Shown here piece after piece: positions 11,781 to 20,609 of a stretch of 46,328 nt of DNA; position 1 is the stretch's first letter, and the number at the start of each line of letters is the position of its first letter. The notes under the pieces were generated by a model. The model had not been told where the DNA came from, did no database searches, and was given only the letters and a program-made list of their open reading frames with translations. The position numbers and the translations under genes are program-made. The DNA comes from Frigoribacterium sp. (GTDB lineage Bacteria; Actinomycetota; Actinomycetes; Actinomycetales; Microbacteriaceae). The stretch covers positions 1 to 46,328 of the forward strand of contig JANYEI010000161.1 of the NCBI GenBank assembly GCA_025363205.1, written 5' to 3'.

Positions 11781-12473
11781 ATGGAAATTTCCATCAACGG
11801 CCGCAACGTGGGAATCACGGATCGATTTCGGTCATATGCGACCGAGAAGGCCGAGAAAATCCTCCATCTCGCAGACAAGGCCCTCGCTTTTGAAGTCAAG
11901 GTGAGCCGCCACAATGAGAAGAATGGGTCAAGCGGCGACGATCGGGTTGAACTCACCCTGATCGGACCGGGGCCGCTCGTGCGCGCGGAGTCCAACGGGT
12001 CCGACAAGTACGTCGCCCTCGATCTCGCTCTCGACAAACTCGTCGAGCGACTGCGTCGGGCGAAGGACCGCCAGAAGGTGCATCGGGGACAGCATCGACC
12101 GGCCTCGATTCGTGAAGCGAGCGCCGGTGGTTTCGGAGGTACCGACGTGACACCCGCGGATGCTGCGGTGATGGAAAAGGTGCGCACCGGTTCCATTACC
12201 GTGATTGAAGACGTGATTGCGGAAGACGAGGAGGCAGCGTGGAGCCCGGTAGTCATCCGCAAGAAGGTGTTCGCGCAGGTGCCGATGACGGTTGATGACG
12301 CTCTCTACCATATGGAACTCGTCGGGCACGACTTCTACCTGTTCATGGATGCGGAAACCGATCGCCCGAGCGTCGTCTACCGCCGTAAGGGCTGGGACTA
12401 CGGCGTCATCGGCCTCGACGACTCCACGAGCGAATTGCAAGAGAGAGCGGGATCGCGCAAGATGCGCGGCTGA
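11781..12473 (+). CDS. hpf: Ribosome hibernation promoting factor, long form
   Basis: A 230-residue long-form HPF. The N-terminal ribosome-binding domain (MEISINGRNVGITDRF and the beta-alpha repeat to about residue 105) joins, through a variable linker, the C-terminal dimerisation domain (VVIRKKVFAQVPMTVDDALYHMELVGHDFYLFMDAET). Long HPF dimerises 70S ribosomes into inactive 100S particles in stationary phase. ATG 11781 is preceded by GGGGAG; an in-frame upstream ATG at 11748 adds residues unlike the family. It lies directly upstream of secA, as in many actinobacteria. Confidence 0.95.
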   Translation: MEISINGRNVGITDRFRSYATEKAEKILHLADKALAFEVKVSRHNEKNGSSGDDRVELTLIGPGPLVRAESNGSDKYVALDLALDKLVERLRRAKDRQKVHRGQHRPASIREASAGGFGGTDVTPADAAVMEKVRTGSITVIEDVIAEDEEAAWSPVVIRKKVFAQVPMTVDDALYHMELVGHDFYLFMDAETDRPSVVYRRKGWDYGVIGLDDSTSELQERAGSRKMRG

Positions 12474-12685
12474 GGCCGGCGAGAATAGACGCCGCCCGCA
12501 TCGGAGCTGTGGGGTCATTGCACACGCGGTGGCCCCACTTCTGGGTTGTCCTCGGCAACCTCACTGCCCGGGTGGGCCGGATCCTCGGCTGTGCCACCGG
12601 CTAGTCTTGCTACTATTACGAACCGGTCACAGGCCCCGCTTCGCGGTGCTGTCGTGGCGAATCCCACATTCATCTGGAGTTAGCA
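12474..12685 (+). promoter_or_regulatory. hpf-secA intergenic region with candidate secA promoter
   Basis: 212 bases without a gene. Hairpin-forming G/C runs at about 12530-12600 may terminate hpf. An AT-rich patch around 12604-12620 (cttgctactattacgaa) contains a good -10-like TACTAT followed by the secA leader. Confidence 0.45.
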
Positions 12686-15505
12686 GTGGCCAACGTTCTC
12701 GAGAAGGTCCTCCGTGTCGGCGAGGGTCGAGTCCTTCGACGGCTGGAGCGGTATGCGCAGGCGGTCAATCACCTGGAAGACGACTTCAGCGAACTCAGCG
12801 ACGAGGATCTGAAGAAGGAAACCGTGGAGTTCCGCGAGCGTTACTCGAACGGCGAGTCGCTGGAAGACCTCCTGCCGGAAGCCTTCGCTGCAGTGCGGGA
12901 GGCTGCCAAGCGCACACTCGGCATGCGTCATTTCGATGTGCAGCTCATGGGTGGCGCAGCGCTTCATCTCGGCAACATCGCCGAGATGAAGACCGGCGAG
13001 GGCAAGACGTTGGTAGCGACCCTCGCGGCCTACCTCAATGCCATCCCGTCCCGTGGCGTGCACGTGATCACGGTCAACGATTATCTCGCCAGCTACCAGT
13101 CCGAGCTCATGGGCCGCATTTTTCGCGCGCTCGGCATGTCCACCGGGGTCATCCTCTCCGGCCAGACTCCGGTTGAGCGTCGAGAGCAGTACGAAGCCGA
13201 CATCACCTATGGCACGAACAACGAGTTCGGGTTTGACTATCTTCGCGACAACATGGCTTGGCAGGCCAGCGACATGGTGCAGCGTGGGCACAATTACGCG
13301 ATCGTCGACGAGGTCGACTCGATTCTCATCGATGAGGCACGCACTCCGCTCATCATCTCGGGTCCCGCATCCGGTGAGGCCAACCGCTGGTTTGCGGAGT
13401 TTGCAAACCTCGCAACGAAGCTCGTTTCGGATGTCGACTACGAGGTCGACGAGAAGAAGCGCACGGTTGGCGTGCTCGAGCCGGGTATTGAAAAGGTCGA
13501 GGACTATCTCGGCATCGATAACCTGTATGAATCAGCCAACACTCCGCTCATTTCGTTCCTTAACAACTCGATCAAGGCGTCCGCCCTGTTCAAGAAGGAC
13601 AAGGACTACGTCGTGATGAACGGCGAGGTGCTCATCGTCGACGAGCACACCGGCCGCATTCTGATGGGTCGTCGCTACAACGAGGGCATCCATCAGGCGA
13701 TCGAGGCGAAGGAGAACGTCGAGGTCAAGGCCGAGAACCAGACCCTCGCCACAGTGACCCTTCAGAACTATTTCCGGCTGTACAAAAAGCTCTCCGGCAT
13801 GACCGGTACGGCCGAGACCGAGGCCGCCGAGTTCATGAGTACCTACAAGCTCGGCGTGGTCTCCATCCCCACCAACAGGCCGATGTTGCGCATCGACCAG
13901 TCCGACCTCGTCTATAAGAACGAGGAGGCCAAGTTCGGCCAGGTGGTGGAAGACATCGTCAAGCGGCACGACAAGGGACAGCCGGTGCTCGTGGGCACGA
14001 CGAGCGTGGAGAAGAGCGAATACCTCTCGAAACTCCTCGCCAAGCGCGGCGTGAAGCATGAGGTGCTCAACGCCAAGAATCACGCCCGTGAGGCGGCGAT
14101 TGTGGCACAGGCCGGTCGGCTCGGATCCGTCACTGTCGCCACCAATATGGCGGGGCGCGGCACCGACGTCATGCTCGGCGGTAATGCTGAGTTTCTCGCC
14201 GTGGCCGAGATGAACCAGCGCGGCCTCAGCCCGATCGACACTCCGGAGGAGTACGAGACGGAGTGGGATGCCGTGTTTGACCGGGTCAAGAACGTGGTGC
14301 AGGAGGAGGCCGATAAGGTCGTCTCGGTCGGCGGGCTGTACGTGCTTGGCACCGAGCGCCACGAGTCCCGCCGCATCGACAACCAACTGCGTGGTCGCTC
14401 CGGTCGCCAGGGCGATCCGGGCGAGAGCCGGTTCTACCTGTCTCTCACCGACGACCTAATGCGGCTGTTCAACTCGGCCGCCGCGGAATCCCTCATGGGC
14501 CGAGGCAGTGTGCCGGACGACCTGGCGATCGAGTCGAAGGTCGTGAGTCGCGCCATCCGAAGCGCCCAAAGCCAAGTGGAGTCACGTAACGCGGAGATCC
14601 GCAAGAACGTGCTCAAGTACGATGACGTGCTCAACCGTCAACGCGAGGCGATCTATGGTGACCGCCGCCACATCCTCGAGGGCGACGACCTTCAGGATCG
14701 CACCTCCAAGTTCCTCGAAGACGTGATCACCGAGGTCGTAGACGTGCACACCTCAGACGGCCATGCCGACGACTGGGACTTTGAAGCACTGTGGACCGAA
14801 CTCGGCACGCTGTATCCGGTGTCGATCACGATCGATGAGCTCCTCAGCGAGGCGGGATCGCGCAACAAGGTGACCACCGGTTTCCTCACCGAGGAGATTC
14901 TGTCAGATGCCCGGGTGCAGTATGCGGCACGCACGACCGCCCTCGGAGAGCCCGCCATGCGCGAGCTCGAGCGTCGCGTCGTGCTCTCGGTAATCGATCG
15001 TCGCTGGCGCGACCACCTTTACGAGATGGACTACCTCAAAGATGGAATCGGTCTGCGCGCGATGGCTCAGCGCGATCCGCTGGTCGAGTACCAGCGTGAG
15101 GGTTTCGCTCTCTATCAGAGCATGATGGGGCAGATCCGCGAAGAGTCCGTTGGCTTCCTGTTCAACCTCGAGGTCGAAGTGACCGGAGGAGGAGAGGCCA
15201 CTGCTGCTGTTCCGACCGTGGCTGCCAAAGGACTCACCGGCAACGCCGCTCCCGTCGATCGTCTCAGCTACTCCGCACCCAACGCCGACAATCAGGGCGA
15301 GGTGGAGGTGCGCAATGCGCGCGGTCAGCTCGACCGGGCGTCCACGGCGAAGGCCCAGGAGGCGCAGGATGCGTCGGGCGGTGGGTCCTCCTTCGGTAAG
15401 GCCGCCACCGCTGAGGGCCAGCGTGGCACATTCGGCCAGAACAGTGGCGGTGCAGCCCCTGCCAACCGCGCGGAACGGCGCGCCCAGGACAAGCGCAAGA
15501 GCTGA
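12686..15505 (+). CDS. secA: Preprotein translocase ATPase SecA
   Basis: A 939-residue SecA1-type motor that drives preproteins through SecYEG. Walker A is MKTGEGKT (residues 101-108), and the DEAD-like box sits in [18 protein letters not shown]. The preprotein cross-linking domain, NBD2 ([32 protein letters not shown]) and the helical scaffold ([27 protein letters not shown]) all follow in order. The C-terminal 90 residues are Gly/Ala/Gln-rich and end in a basic stretch. The zinc-binding SEC-C motif is absent, as in many actinobacteria. GTG start. Confidence 0.98.
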   Translation: MANVLEKVLRVGEGRVLRRLERYAQAVNHLEDDFSELSDEDLKKETVEFRERYSNGESLEDLLPEAFAAVREAAKRTLGMRHFDVQLMGGAALHLGNIAEMKTGEGKTLVATLAAYLNAIPSRGVHVITVNDYLASYQSELMGRIFRALGMSTGVILSGQTPVERREQYEADITYGTNNEFGFDYLRDNMAWQASDMVQRGHNYAIVDEVDSILIDEARTPLIISGPASGEANRWFAEFANLATKLVSDVDYEVDEKKRTVGVLEPGIEKVEDYLGIDNLYESANTPLISFLNNSIKASALFKKDKDYVVMNGEVLIVDEHTGRILMGRRYNEGIHQAIEAKENVEVKAENQTLATVTLQNYFRLYKKLSGMTGTAETEAAEFMSTYKLGVVSIPTNRPMLRIDQSDLVYKNEEAKFGQVVEDIVKRHDKGQPVLVGTTSVEKSEYLSKLLAKRGVKHEVLNAKNHAREAAIVAQAGRLGSVTVATNMAGRGTDVMLGGNAEFLAVAEMNQRGLSPIDTPEEYETEWDAVFDRVKNVVQEEADKVVSVGGLYVLGTERHESRRIDNQLRGRSGRQGDPGESRFYLSLTDDLMRLFNSAAAESLMGRGSVPDDLAIESKVVSRAIRSAQSQVESRNAEIRKNVLKYDDVLNRQREAIYGDRRHILEGDDLQDRTSKFLEDVITEVVDVHTSDGHADDWDFEALWTELGTLYPVSITIDELLSEAGSRNKVTTGFLTEEILSDARVQYAARTTALGEPAMRELERRVVLSVIDRRWRDHLYEMDYLKDGIGLRAMAQRDPLVEYQREGFALYQSMMGQIREESVGFLFNLEVEVTGGGEATAAVPTVAAKGLTGNAAPVDRLSYSAPNADNQGEVEVRNARGQLDRASTAKAQEAQDASGGGSSFGKAATAEGQRGTFGQNSGGAAPANRAERRAQDKRKS

Positions 15506-15586
15506 CCGGCCTCTCCGTGCTGCTGGGGAGATAACGCGCTGGGGTAACCCGCTCGCGCTTCCCGCCGCAGTGCTTAGGCTGGTCTC

Positions 15587-16159
15587 ATGAGATCAAAGTT
15601 TTTGCTTATTGTCGGGCTCGCCGTCGGTTATGTTCTCGGAGCACACGCCGGACGCGAGCGCTTCGAGCAGATTGCTCGAGCGACCCGACGCCTGTGGGAG
15701 AGCTCCGGGGTGCGCAAGACCCGCATCGAAGTGGAGGGATACGCCCGCCAGCAGGCTCCCGCGGTACGCGCGAAGGCGGAATCGATAGCGAAGGCCACTC
15801 CCGCAGCAATCGCTGACAGCGTGCGCGCCACGGCGGATGCGGGTCGGAAGGTCGCCGATCGTACCGTGACGGTGGCCACTGACCTCGCCGAGCGGGTCAC
15901 GTCAGTGGCGAAGGACGTCGCCGGGATGACCTCGACGACGGCGCGCGATGTCGCGGATCGCACTACCGGGCTGGCGAAGGATGTCGCGGATCGCACCACC
16001 GAGACCGCCGAGGAGTTTCGCGAGCGCGTTTCGATCACGGCGACCGAGCTGCGTGAACGGGGTGAGGAGGCTCGCGACCGGGTGGTGGTCAAGGCCAGCG
16101 AATCACGCGACGATGCGCTCGCCGAACTCGACGACGATGACGAGAATCCGGACCGCTGA
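15587..16159 (+). CDS. Small membrane-anchored helical repeat protein (YtxH/LEA-like)
   Basis: A 190-residue protein whose N-terminus is a glycine-rich hydrophobic segment (LLIVGLAVGYVLGAHAGRERF) as seen in YtxH-like proteins. The rest is a long amphipathic helix with recurring Ala/Thr/Lys/Asp steps, including two near-identical KDVADRTT units about 11 residues apart, and an acidic tail. Such 11-residue periodicity is seen in LEA-like and apolipoprotein-like stress proteins. No enzymatic motif is present. A role in envelope stress or membrane association is inference. It follows secA by about 80 bp. Confidence 0.75.
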   Translation: MRSKFLLIVGLAVGYVLGAHAGRERFEQIARATRRLWESSGVRKTRIEVEGYARQQAPAVRAKAESIAKATPAAIADSVRATADAGRKVADRTVTVATDLAERVTSVAKDVAGMTSTTARDVADRTTGLAKDVADRTTETAEEFRERVSITATELRERGEEARDRVVVKASESRDDALAELDDDDENPDR

Positions 16160-16160
16160 G

Positions 16161-16200
16161 TCGTAGCTCGTAGCTCGTAGCTCGTAGCTCGTTCCTCGTC
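16161..16200. repeat. Heptanucleotide tandem repeat TCGTAGC x4 plus two degenerate copies
   Basis: Four perfect TCGTAGC units (16161-16188) followed by two decayed copies lie in the 47-bp gap between two convergent genes, starting right after the stop codon of the upstream gene. Unit length 7 is not a multiple of 3. Confidence 0.9.
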
Positions 16201-16206
16201 GCGCCA

Positions 16207-16674
16207 CTAAAGTACGTTGATCGCGGTGGCCCGCCACCGGTTATCGAGCCCTTCCAGTCGCAGCGCGACCGCGCGGGTGCGGGCCCGATTGCGCACAATC
16301 ACGACGGCTTCGACCACGCCGTCTCGCGGTTCGCAAATCGATGTCGATCCGATCGAAAAGGTGGGGCGCCGAACAACCTGGCCCGTGGCCTGGCGCGCGC
16401 GAGACGACAAGACCACCCGCTTGAGCAGGTGGCGATAGACATCATCCGTCACCCAGCGAGAGATTTGTTCGAGATCGCGTGCACCAGCGAGAATTTCGAT
16501 CACGCAGCGCGTGAGGTTCTCGAGCAGCGGCTGGGGATTGGGCAGGGACGATCGCGATGCCGGCTGCGCACCGAAGAACTCGTCCGGTTGGAATGGTGAG
16601 CGGATAACTTTGCTCGGGAGGCCGCCGAACGGCGCGACCGGTGTGGGGTGCTGTGCTGGCCGTGCATCGCTCAT
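16207..16674 (-). CDS. Rv3235-like conserved actinobacterial protein
   Basis: A 155-residue protein with a Pro-rich N-terminal 50 residues and a compact C-terminal domain (NLTRCVIEILAGARDLEQI, then WVTDDVYRHLLKR, ending LDNRWRATAINVL). This pattern matches the family represented by mycobacterial Rv3235, which lies close to secA in that genome too. The fold resembles small alpha-beta modules, but no function is established. It converges on the helical protein gene and ends 6 bp beyond the heptamer repeat. Confidence 0.8.
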   Translation of the reverse strand: MSDARPAQHPTPVAPFGGLPSKVIRSPFQPDEFFGAQPASRSSLPNPQPLLENLTRCVIEILAGARDLEQISRWVTDDVYRHLLKRVVLSSRARQATGQVVRRPTFSIGSTSICEPRDGVVEAVVIVRNRARTRAVALRLEGLDNRWRATAINVL

Positions 16675-16712
16675 GTGCGTGTCCCCACGAGGTTTGGGTC
16701 GAGGAAGGGTCT

Positions 16713-16729
16713 ACCCCCGAAATGGGGGT
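16713..16729. terminator. Candidate hairpin ACCCCC-gaaat-GGGGGT
   Basis: A perfect 6-bp GC stem with a 5-base loop. It lies in the divergent gap between the Rv3235-like gene and the 16840 gene, so it may be a regulatory hairpin rather than a terminator. No T tract follows. Confidence 0.4.
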
Positions 16730-16791
16730 GACGTCTTGAGGAGCCACTCAAGCAGCATTGGGGGCTTGCTGTCCATGCCCCAACGCGGGGG

Positions 16792-16800
16792 TGTGGATAA
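16792..16800 (-). promoter_or_regulatory. Consensus DnaA box TTATCCACA (copy 1)
   Basis: The plus strand reads TGTGGATAA, the exact complement of the consensus DnaA box. It lies 40 bp before the start of the 16840 gene, inside the context GGGGGTGTGGATAAC, which recurs at 17785-17793. Confidence 0.6.
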
Positions 16801-16839
16801 CCCGCTCCGCCAGGGCACCACCGTCGCTAGCGTCGCTGC

Positions 16840-17433
16840 ATGCGCTGGGACAATCTGTTCGATGATCTCGAGGGCCAGCTCGAACAGGAGCTCGGTGCCG
16901 AGGAGACCGATTTGCGGGCCGAGGAGGAGCGGCTTCGCCTCGGGCGACTCTCGATTCGCGACCGTCTTTTTGCGCTCGGCACGGAGCGTGACGACGGACC
17001 GGTGCGGGTTTCACTCGTGAATGGGTCAACGCTCGATCTGCGTCCGCGTACCTTCGGCCGCGACTGGATTTCGGGGGATGTGGTGGACCAGACCCTGCGA
17101 GGTGCGCAGTTCATCCTGCCTCTCGACGCGATCGCCGGCCTCCTACTCACCCGCTCGCAGGTGAGCAACAGCCTCGAAGAGCTTGCCGTGACCGAGTCCG
17201 AGCGCGGACTGTCTCGGCGACTCGGTCTCGCCTTCGTCTTACGAGATCTGTGTCGACGGCGTCAGTCGGTCGAGCTCGTGATGAGCGAGGGTGTGATCAG
17301 CGGCACGATCGATCGGGTGGGTCGGGATCACCTCGATCTCGCCGTGCACGAGGCAGGCACGGTTCGCCGTGAAAACCTGGTCTCGCACTACCGGATCGTG
17401 CCGTTTACCCGGCTGCTTTTCGTCAGGTTTTGA
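16840..17433 (+). CDS. Conserved actinobacterial protein of unknown function
   Basis: A 197-residue soluble protein. The N-terminal 40 residues are acidic and helical (FDDLEGQLEQELGAEETDLRAEE-type, likely coiled coil). Two beta-rich segments follow that resemble each other in layout (VRVSLVNGSTLDLRPRTFG and VELVMSEGVISGTIDRVG), suggesting small SH3/Sm-like barrels. No active site is visible. It lies with the BldC-like and SAF/CpaE genes, and I recall this association in related genomes. Function unknown. Confidence 0.8.
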   Translation: MRWDNLFDDLEGQLEQELGAEETDLRAEEERLRLGRLSIRDRLFALGTERDDGPVRVSLVNGSTLDLRPRTFGRDWISGDVVDQTLRGAQFILPLDAIAGLLLTRSQVSNSLEELAVTESERGLSRRLGLAFVLRDLCRRRQSVELVMSEGVISGTIDRVGRDHLDLAVHEAGTVRRENLVSHYRIVPFTRLLFVRF

Positions 17434-17436
17434 GTC

Positions 17437-17745
17437 CTACTCCACCGGGGTGCTGCCCGGTGCTCCGCGCAAGCCGAAGGAATATTCCGAGAGGCTCGCA
17501 TAGTCGCACTGCTGCCAGAGGCTCATCCGCCTCGACTCCTCATACTTGGCCTCGATGTATGACTCGAGCACCGAGCGCTCCACCCGCCAATGCCCATGTC
17601 CCCCCACCTTGATTGCGGGCAGCTCGCCGGACCGCACGAGAGCGTACGCCTGGCTTGCGGAAATATTGAGCACGTCCGCAGTGTCGGCGAGCGTCAGGAA
17701 TCGGCCGAGAGCGGCATCCTGGCCAGGGGAATCCGAGTGCGTCAT
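17437..17745 (-). CDS. BldC-like MerR/excisionase-type HTH DNA-binding protein
   Basis: A 102-residue protein. Its central domain FLTLADTADVLNISASQAYALVRSGELPAIKVGGHGHWRV, given here only to identify the domain, is a classic winged HTH of the BldC/excisionase class: it begins with a LTLADTADVL helix and ends in a basic wing. The ATG at 17745 gives the right size; a longer frame upstream is spurious. BldC-type proteins bind promoter direct repeats and control development in Streptomyces. The gene converges on the 16840 gene (3-bp gap) and is divergent from the SAF gene, which it may regulate. Confidence 0.88.
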   Translation of the reverse strand: MTHSDSPGQDAALGRFLTLADTADVLNISASQAYALVRSGELPAIKVGGHGHWRVERSVLESYIEAKYEESRRMSLWQQCDYASLSEYSFGLRGAPGSTPVE

Positions 17746-17784
17746 GCCTCGATTATGGAGGGCGGACAATCCGCACGACGGGGG

Positions 17785-17793
17785 TGTGGATAA
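17785..17793 (-). promoter_or_regulatory. Consensus DnaA box TTATCCACA (copy 2)
   Basis: A second TGTGGATAA, in the same GGGGGTGTGGATAAC context as copy 1 and 993 bp away. It lies between the divergent HTH and SAF genes. Confidence 0.6.
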
Positions 17794-17867
17794 CTTTCCC
17801 GCGGGGCCGCCGTGGTGGCGAACATGGAGTCCTGCAGCACGGATGCCGCAGGGACCGGAGGAATGTG

Positions 17868-18563
17868 GTGAGCACGATGAGGGTGCCGCGGCGCAGGACG
17901 GTGTCGAGCCGCCCGGCACCGTCCGGACGTGGCGCCGGCGACTCCGAGCGCACACCACGAGCGTTTTGGTTCGATCCGCGCTTCGCCATCGGCATTGCGC
18001 TCGTCGTCGGCTCGGTGCTCGGTGTGGTGGCCGTTGTCTCGGCCGCCGAGAGCAGCGTGTTCGTCTATGCCGCCCGATCATCCCTCAGCCTCGGCGACCG
18101 GGTGCATGCCTCCGACTTCGATGCGCGTAGCGTGCGCCTGGGTTCCCTTGGGGGCAAGTACCTCGTCGACGGCGACATCCCGCGCACTGGTTTCGTGGTC
18201 ACGCGCGCGGTATCGGCGGGTGAACTCATTCCCGTCTCCGCCGTCGGCGATGTCCTCGGGTCGGCCGTTGCTTCGATCGTGGTGAGTGTGAGAGGCGAGC
18301 TCGCGCGGTCTATCGGAGACGGCAGCGTCGTCGATCTCTGGTGCGCGAAGGAGACAGAAGACAGCGTGTTCGGGCCCCCATCTGTGCTGGTCGCATCCGC
18401 GACGGTGGTTCGGGTGATCACCGCGGAAGGCGTGATCGCAGACCGATCGGAACAGTCGGTGGAACTGCTCGTGCCCCGCACGAAGACCGCGGCAGTGCTC
18501 GAGGCGATCGCTAACGCCGCCGCCCTGTCGCTCGTGCCGTCGAGCATCCCTGTGAGGGGCTGA
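17868..18563 (+). CDS. SAF domain membrane protein (CpaB-like)
   Basis: About 231 residues: a basic cytoplasmic tail, one membrane helix at about 38-60, then an external SAF domain (SSLSLGDRVHASDF, then TRAVSAGELIPVSAV) as found in CpaB/RcpC pilus-assembly proteins. The start is the GTG at 17868, 5 bases after GGAGGA; upstream in-frame codons lack such support. It is followed after 3 bp by a CpaE-like ATPase gene. In Tad/Flp systems CpaB-type SAF proteins sit with the secretin and bind peptidoglycan. Here no other pilus gene is adjacent, so the role is open. Confidence 0.85.
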   Translation: MSTMRVPRRRTVSSRPAPSGRGAGDSERTPRAFWFDPRFAIGIALVVGSVLGVVAVVSAAESSVFVYAARSSLSLGDRVHASDFDARSVRLGSLGGKYLVDGDIPRTGFVVTRAVSAGELIPVSAVGDVLGSAVASIVVSVRGELARSIGDGSVVDLWCAKETEDSVFGPPSVLVASATVVRVITAEGVIADRSEQSVELLVPRTKTAAVLEAIANAAALSLVPSSIPVRG

Positions 18564-18566
18564 GCA

Positions 18567-19793
18567 ATGTCCACGGTTGCTCTGGCTCTCCCCCTAGAGC
18601 TCGAAGACAGCATTTCGATGCAGCTCGTGCGCCAGGGGTTCGAGCTATCGGTGCGGTGTTCCAGTGCCGACGAGCTCGCATCTCAGCTGGCCCAGACGGT
18701 ACCGGACTTCGTGATCCTCGCAGCCTCAACTCGCTACCTCAACAACCGCCTCATAGTTGAAGCGGATGCCACCGGAGTGCGCATCGTCGCACTGGTCGCC
18801 ACCGATTCGGAGCGTCGCTATGCGGCAAGCCTTGGCCTTCTCGAGGTGGTTGCCGCCGATGCCGACTGGGCGGAGATCGAGATGCTGTTGCTCGGGCATC
18901 CGGGTGCACAGGATGCCGCCGCGCAGCCGCGCAACGGTACGGTTATCGCCGTGTGGGGTCCAGCCGGCGCTCCGGGACGCACGTCGATGGCGATCTGCCT
19001 CGCCGCCGAACTCGCGACCGCCGGAGTGACGGTGGCTCTCGCTGACGTGGACACGCACAGCGGATCGATCGCCCCGGCCCTCGGTCTGCTCGATGAGGCT
19101 CCCGGCTTCGCGGCGGCCTGCCGTCTGGCCGGCGCCGATGCGCTCACAAGGCTCGAGCTGGAGCGCATTGGCCAGCGCTACCTCACGGCACGCGGCAGCT
19201 TCTGGGTGTTGACGGGAATCGGCCGTCCGAGTCGTTGGCCGGAGCTCTCCGGGGAGCGGGTGACTGCCGCCATTGCCTCCTGTCGAGAGTGGGTGGACTA
19301 CACGATCCTCGATACCGGGGCAAGCCTCGAGAACGACGAAGAGATCAGCAGCGACCTGTTCGCGCCTCGGCGAAATGGAGCGACGATCGCGGCGCTGAGG
19401 GCCGCCGATGAGGTGGTTGCCGTCGGCGCGGCGGATCCCGTCGGACTCTCTCGCTTCCTCCGAGCACACGTGGACCTGTTGGAGACGATCGACACCGATC
19501 GAATCACGGTTGTAATGAATAAGCTGCGGGCGAGCGCGATCGGCCCCGGGGCATCAGGCCAAGTGCGCCAGACCCTGCAGCGTTTCGGTGGAATCGCAAA
19601 TCCCGTTCTCGTGCCGCATGATCAGGCGGCTTTCGACGGCGCGATCCTCACCGGGCGCACAATCGTAGACATCGCGCCAAAGTCTCCCGCACGAATAGCG
19701 GTCGCTGCGCTTGTGCGACAGAAACTCTTGCCGCAGCCCGCACTGGCAGTTCGGCGAAACTGGTTGCACCGCACTGCCGTGCTGCCGGTGTAG
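18567..19793 (+). CDS. CpaE-like / MinD-superfamily P-loop protein
   Basis: A 408-residue protein. The N-terminal 110 residues look like a degenerate receiver-like domain, and a MinD/CpaE-type NTPase domain follows. The phosphate-binding loop reads WGPAGAPGRTSMAI: the deviant Walker A lysine expected early in the loop is missing, and Arg replaces the second lysine. The later ADVDTHSGSIAPALGL and DYTILDTGASLE segments match the Walker A' and Walker B areas. In CpaE proteins this family positions secretion or pilus machinery. The altered loop is seen directly; whether it still hydrolyses ATP is unknown. It is probably co-transcribed with the SAF gene. Confidence 0.85.
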   Translation: MSTVALALPLELEDSISMQLVRQGFELSVRCSSADELASQLAQTVPDFVILAASTRYLNNRLIVEADATGVRIVALVATDSERRYAASLGLLEVVAADADWAEIEMLLLGHPGAQDAAAQPRNGTVIAVWGPAGAPGRTSMAICLAAELATAGVTVALADVDTHSGSIAPALGLLDEAPGFAAACRLAGADALTRLELERIGQRYLTARGSFWVLTGIGRPSRWPELSGERVTAAIASCREWVDYTILDTGASLENDEEISSDLFAPRRNGATIAALRAADEVVAVGAADPVGLSRFLRAHVDLLETIDTDRITVVMNKLRASAIGPGASGQVRQTLQRFGGIANPVLVPHDQAAFDGAILTGRTIVDIAPKSPARIAVAALVRQKLLPQPALAVRRNWLHRTAVLPV

Positions 19794-19851
19794 TCGTTCT
19801 GCCGCAGAGGCTTGAGGGTAACTGCTCCCGGCGGGCTCACCTTCGATGCGC

Positions 19852-19877
19852 TGGCCCCACTCTAGGTGCGCGCTGGG
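19852..19877. terminator. Candidate CCCCA/TGGGG hairpin at the convergent gene ends
   Basis: CCCCA and TGGGG arms separated by about 15 bases lie between the cpaE-like gene and the convergent lysine-rich gene. No T tract is present, so this is only weak support for a terminator. Confidence 0.35.
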
Positions 19878-19878
19878 G

Positions 19879-20259
19879 TTAGTGTGCCCGAAGCCCCTCG
19901 AGAAGCTCGTCCTTCTTCATCCGCGAGTATCCGACGATTCCAGCAGCACGGGCGTGCGCCCGAAGCGCGACGACGGTCCAGGCGAGGGAGGGTTCGGCAG
20001 GTTTCGGGGCCGGAGTCCGTCGCACGCGGGTCGCAGGGACTTTCGTTGCCGGGGCGACGTCGCGGGCTGGCGCCGCTTTCTTGGCCGGTGCTGTCTTTTT
20101 CAGTGCAACAGCTTTCTTTGCGGTGGCCCCGGCAGCCCGGGCTGCCTTCTTCTCGCTCTTTGCTGCATCCTTCTTTCGCTCGGACTTGGCGGCCTTCACC
20201 AGCTTCTTCTTGCCAGAGGCCTTCTTCGAGAGCTTCTTCTTCGAGTCTTTCTGTGCCAC
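19879..20259 (-). CDS. Lys/Ala-rich histone-like protein with C-terminal SAP/Rho-N-like motif
   Basis: A 126-residue protein. Residues 1-85 are dominated by Lys, Ala and Pro in KKA/KKxA repeats, like histone H1 tails and the tails of actinobacterial HupB or Lsr2-type proteins. The last 36 residues (ending GYSRMKKDELLEGLRAH) form a SAP/Rho-N-like helix-turn-helix used to bind nucleic acid. The GTG at 20259 has GAGGAG just upstream, and it cuts off a long spurious N-terminal extension. A nucleoid-associated or RNA-binding role is inferred from composition and the SAP-like end. Confidence 0.75.
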   Translation of the reverse strand: MAQKDSKKKLSKKASGKKKLVKAAKSERKKDAAKSEKKAARAAGATAKKAVALKKTAPAKKAAPARDVAPATKVPATRVRRTPAPKPAEPSLAWTVVALRAHARAAGIVGYSRMKKDELLEGLRAH

Positions 20260-20609
20260 GCGTTCTCCTCGGGCCGGGCGCGGGGTGTTCCGCGCATTCG
20301 CCCCATTGTCTCGCAATACAGCTCGCAATACAGTTCGAGAGCGCAGGATCTCTTTTGGTTCGTTCGCGGAGTGGCTGGTGTGATTCTCATGAGCGGAAGT
20401 CATCCGATCGGTGCGGTGGCCGAATCGGGTGCGGCTGTCAGGCTGGGTGAGGGTGAGAGCGAGGCGCGGCTTCTGCTCCTTGAGCAGCAATTGGATCGAG
20501 ACGCGGGAGCGCTCGACGACGCCATCTTCGCGGCTCGTCAGGCGATCGAACCACACGGGGGTGAGGCCCCGCGGAGACCCGCTTCGCGACTGCACCTCCC
20601 GGCACCTTC
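20260..20609. promoter_or_regulatory. Divergent intergenic region with 12-bp tandem repeat
   Basis: 350 bases between divergent genes. A perfect 12-bp tandem duplication CTCGCAATACAG x2 occupies 20310-20333, about 50-75 bp upstream of the lysine-rich gene start. That is a reasonable place for an activator or operator site. The remainder (20340-20609) has an open plus-strand frame, but it would overlap the lipoprotein signal peptide and I do not accept it as a gene. Confidence 0.5.
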
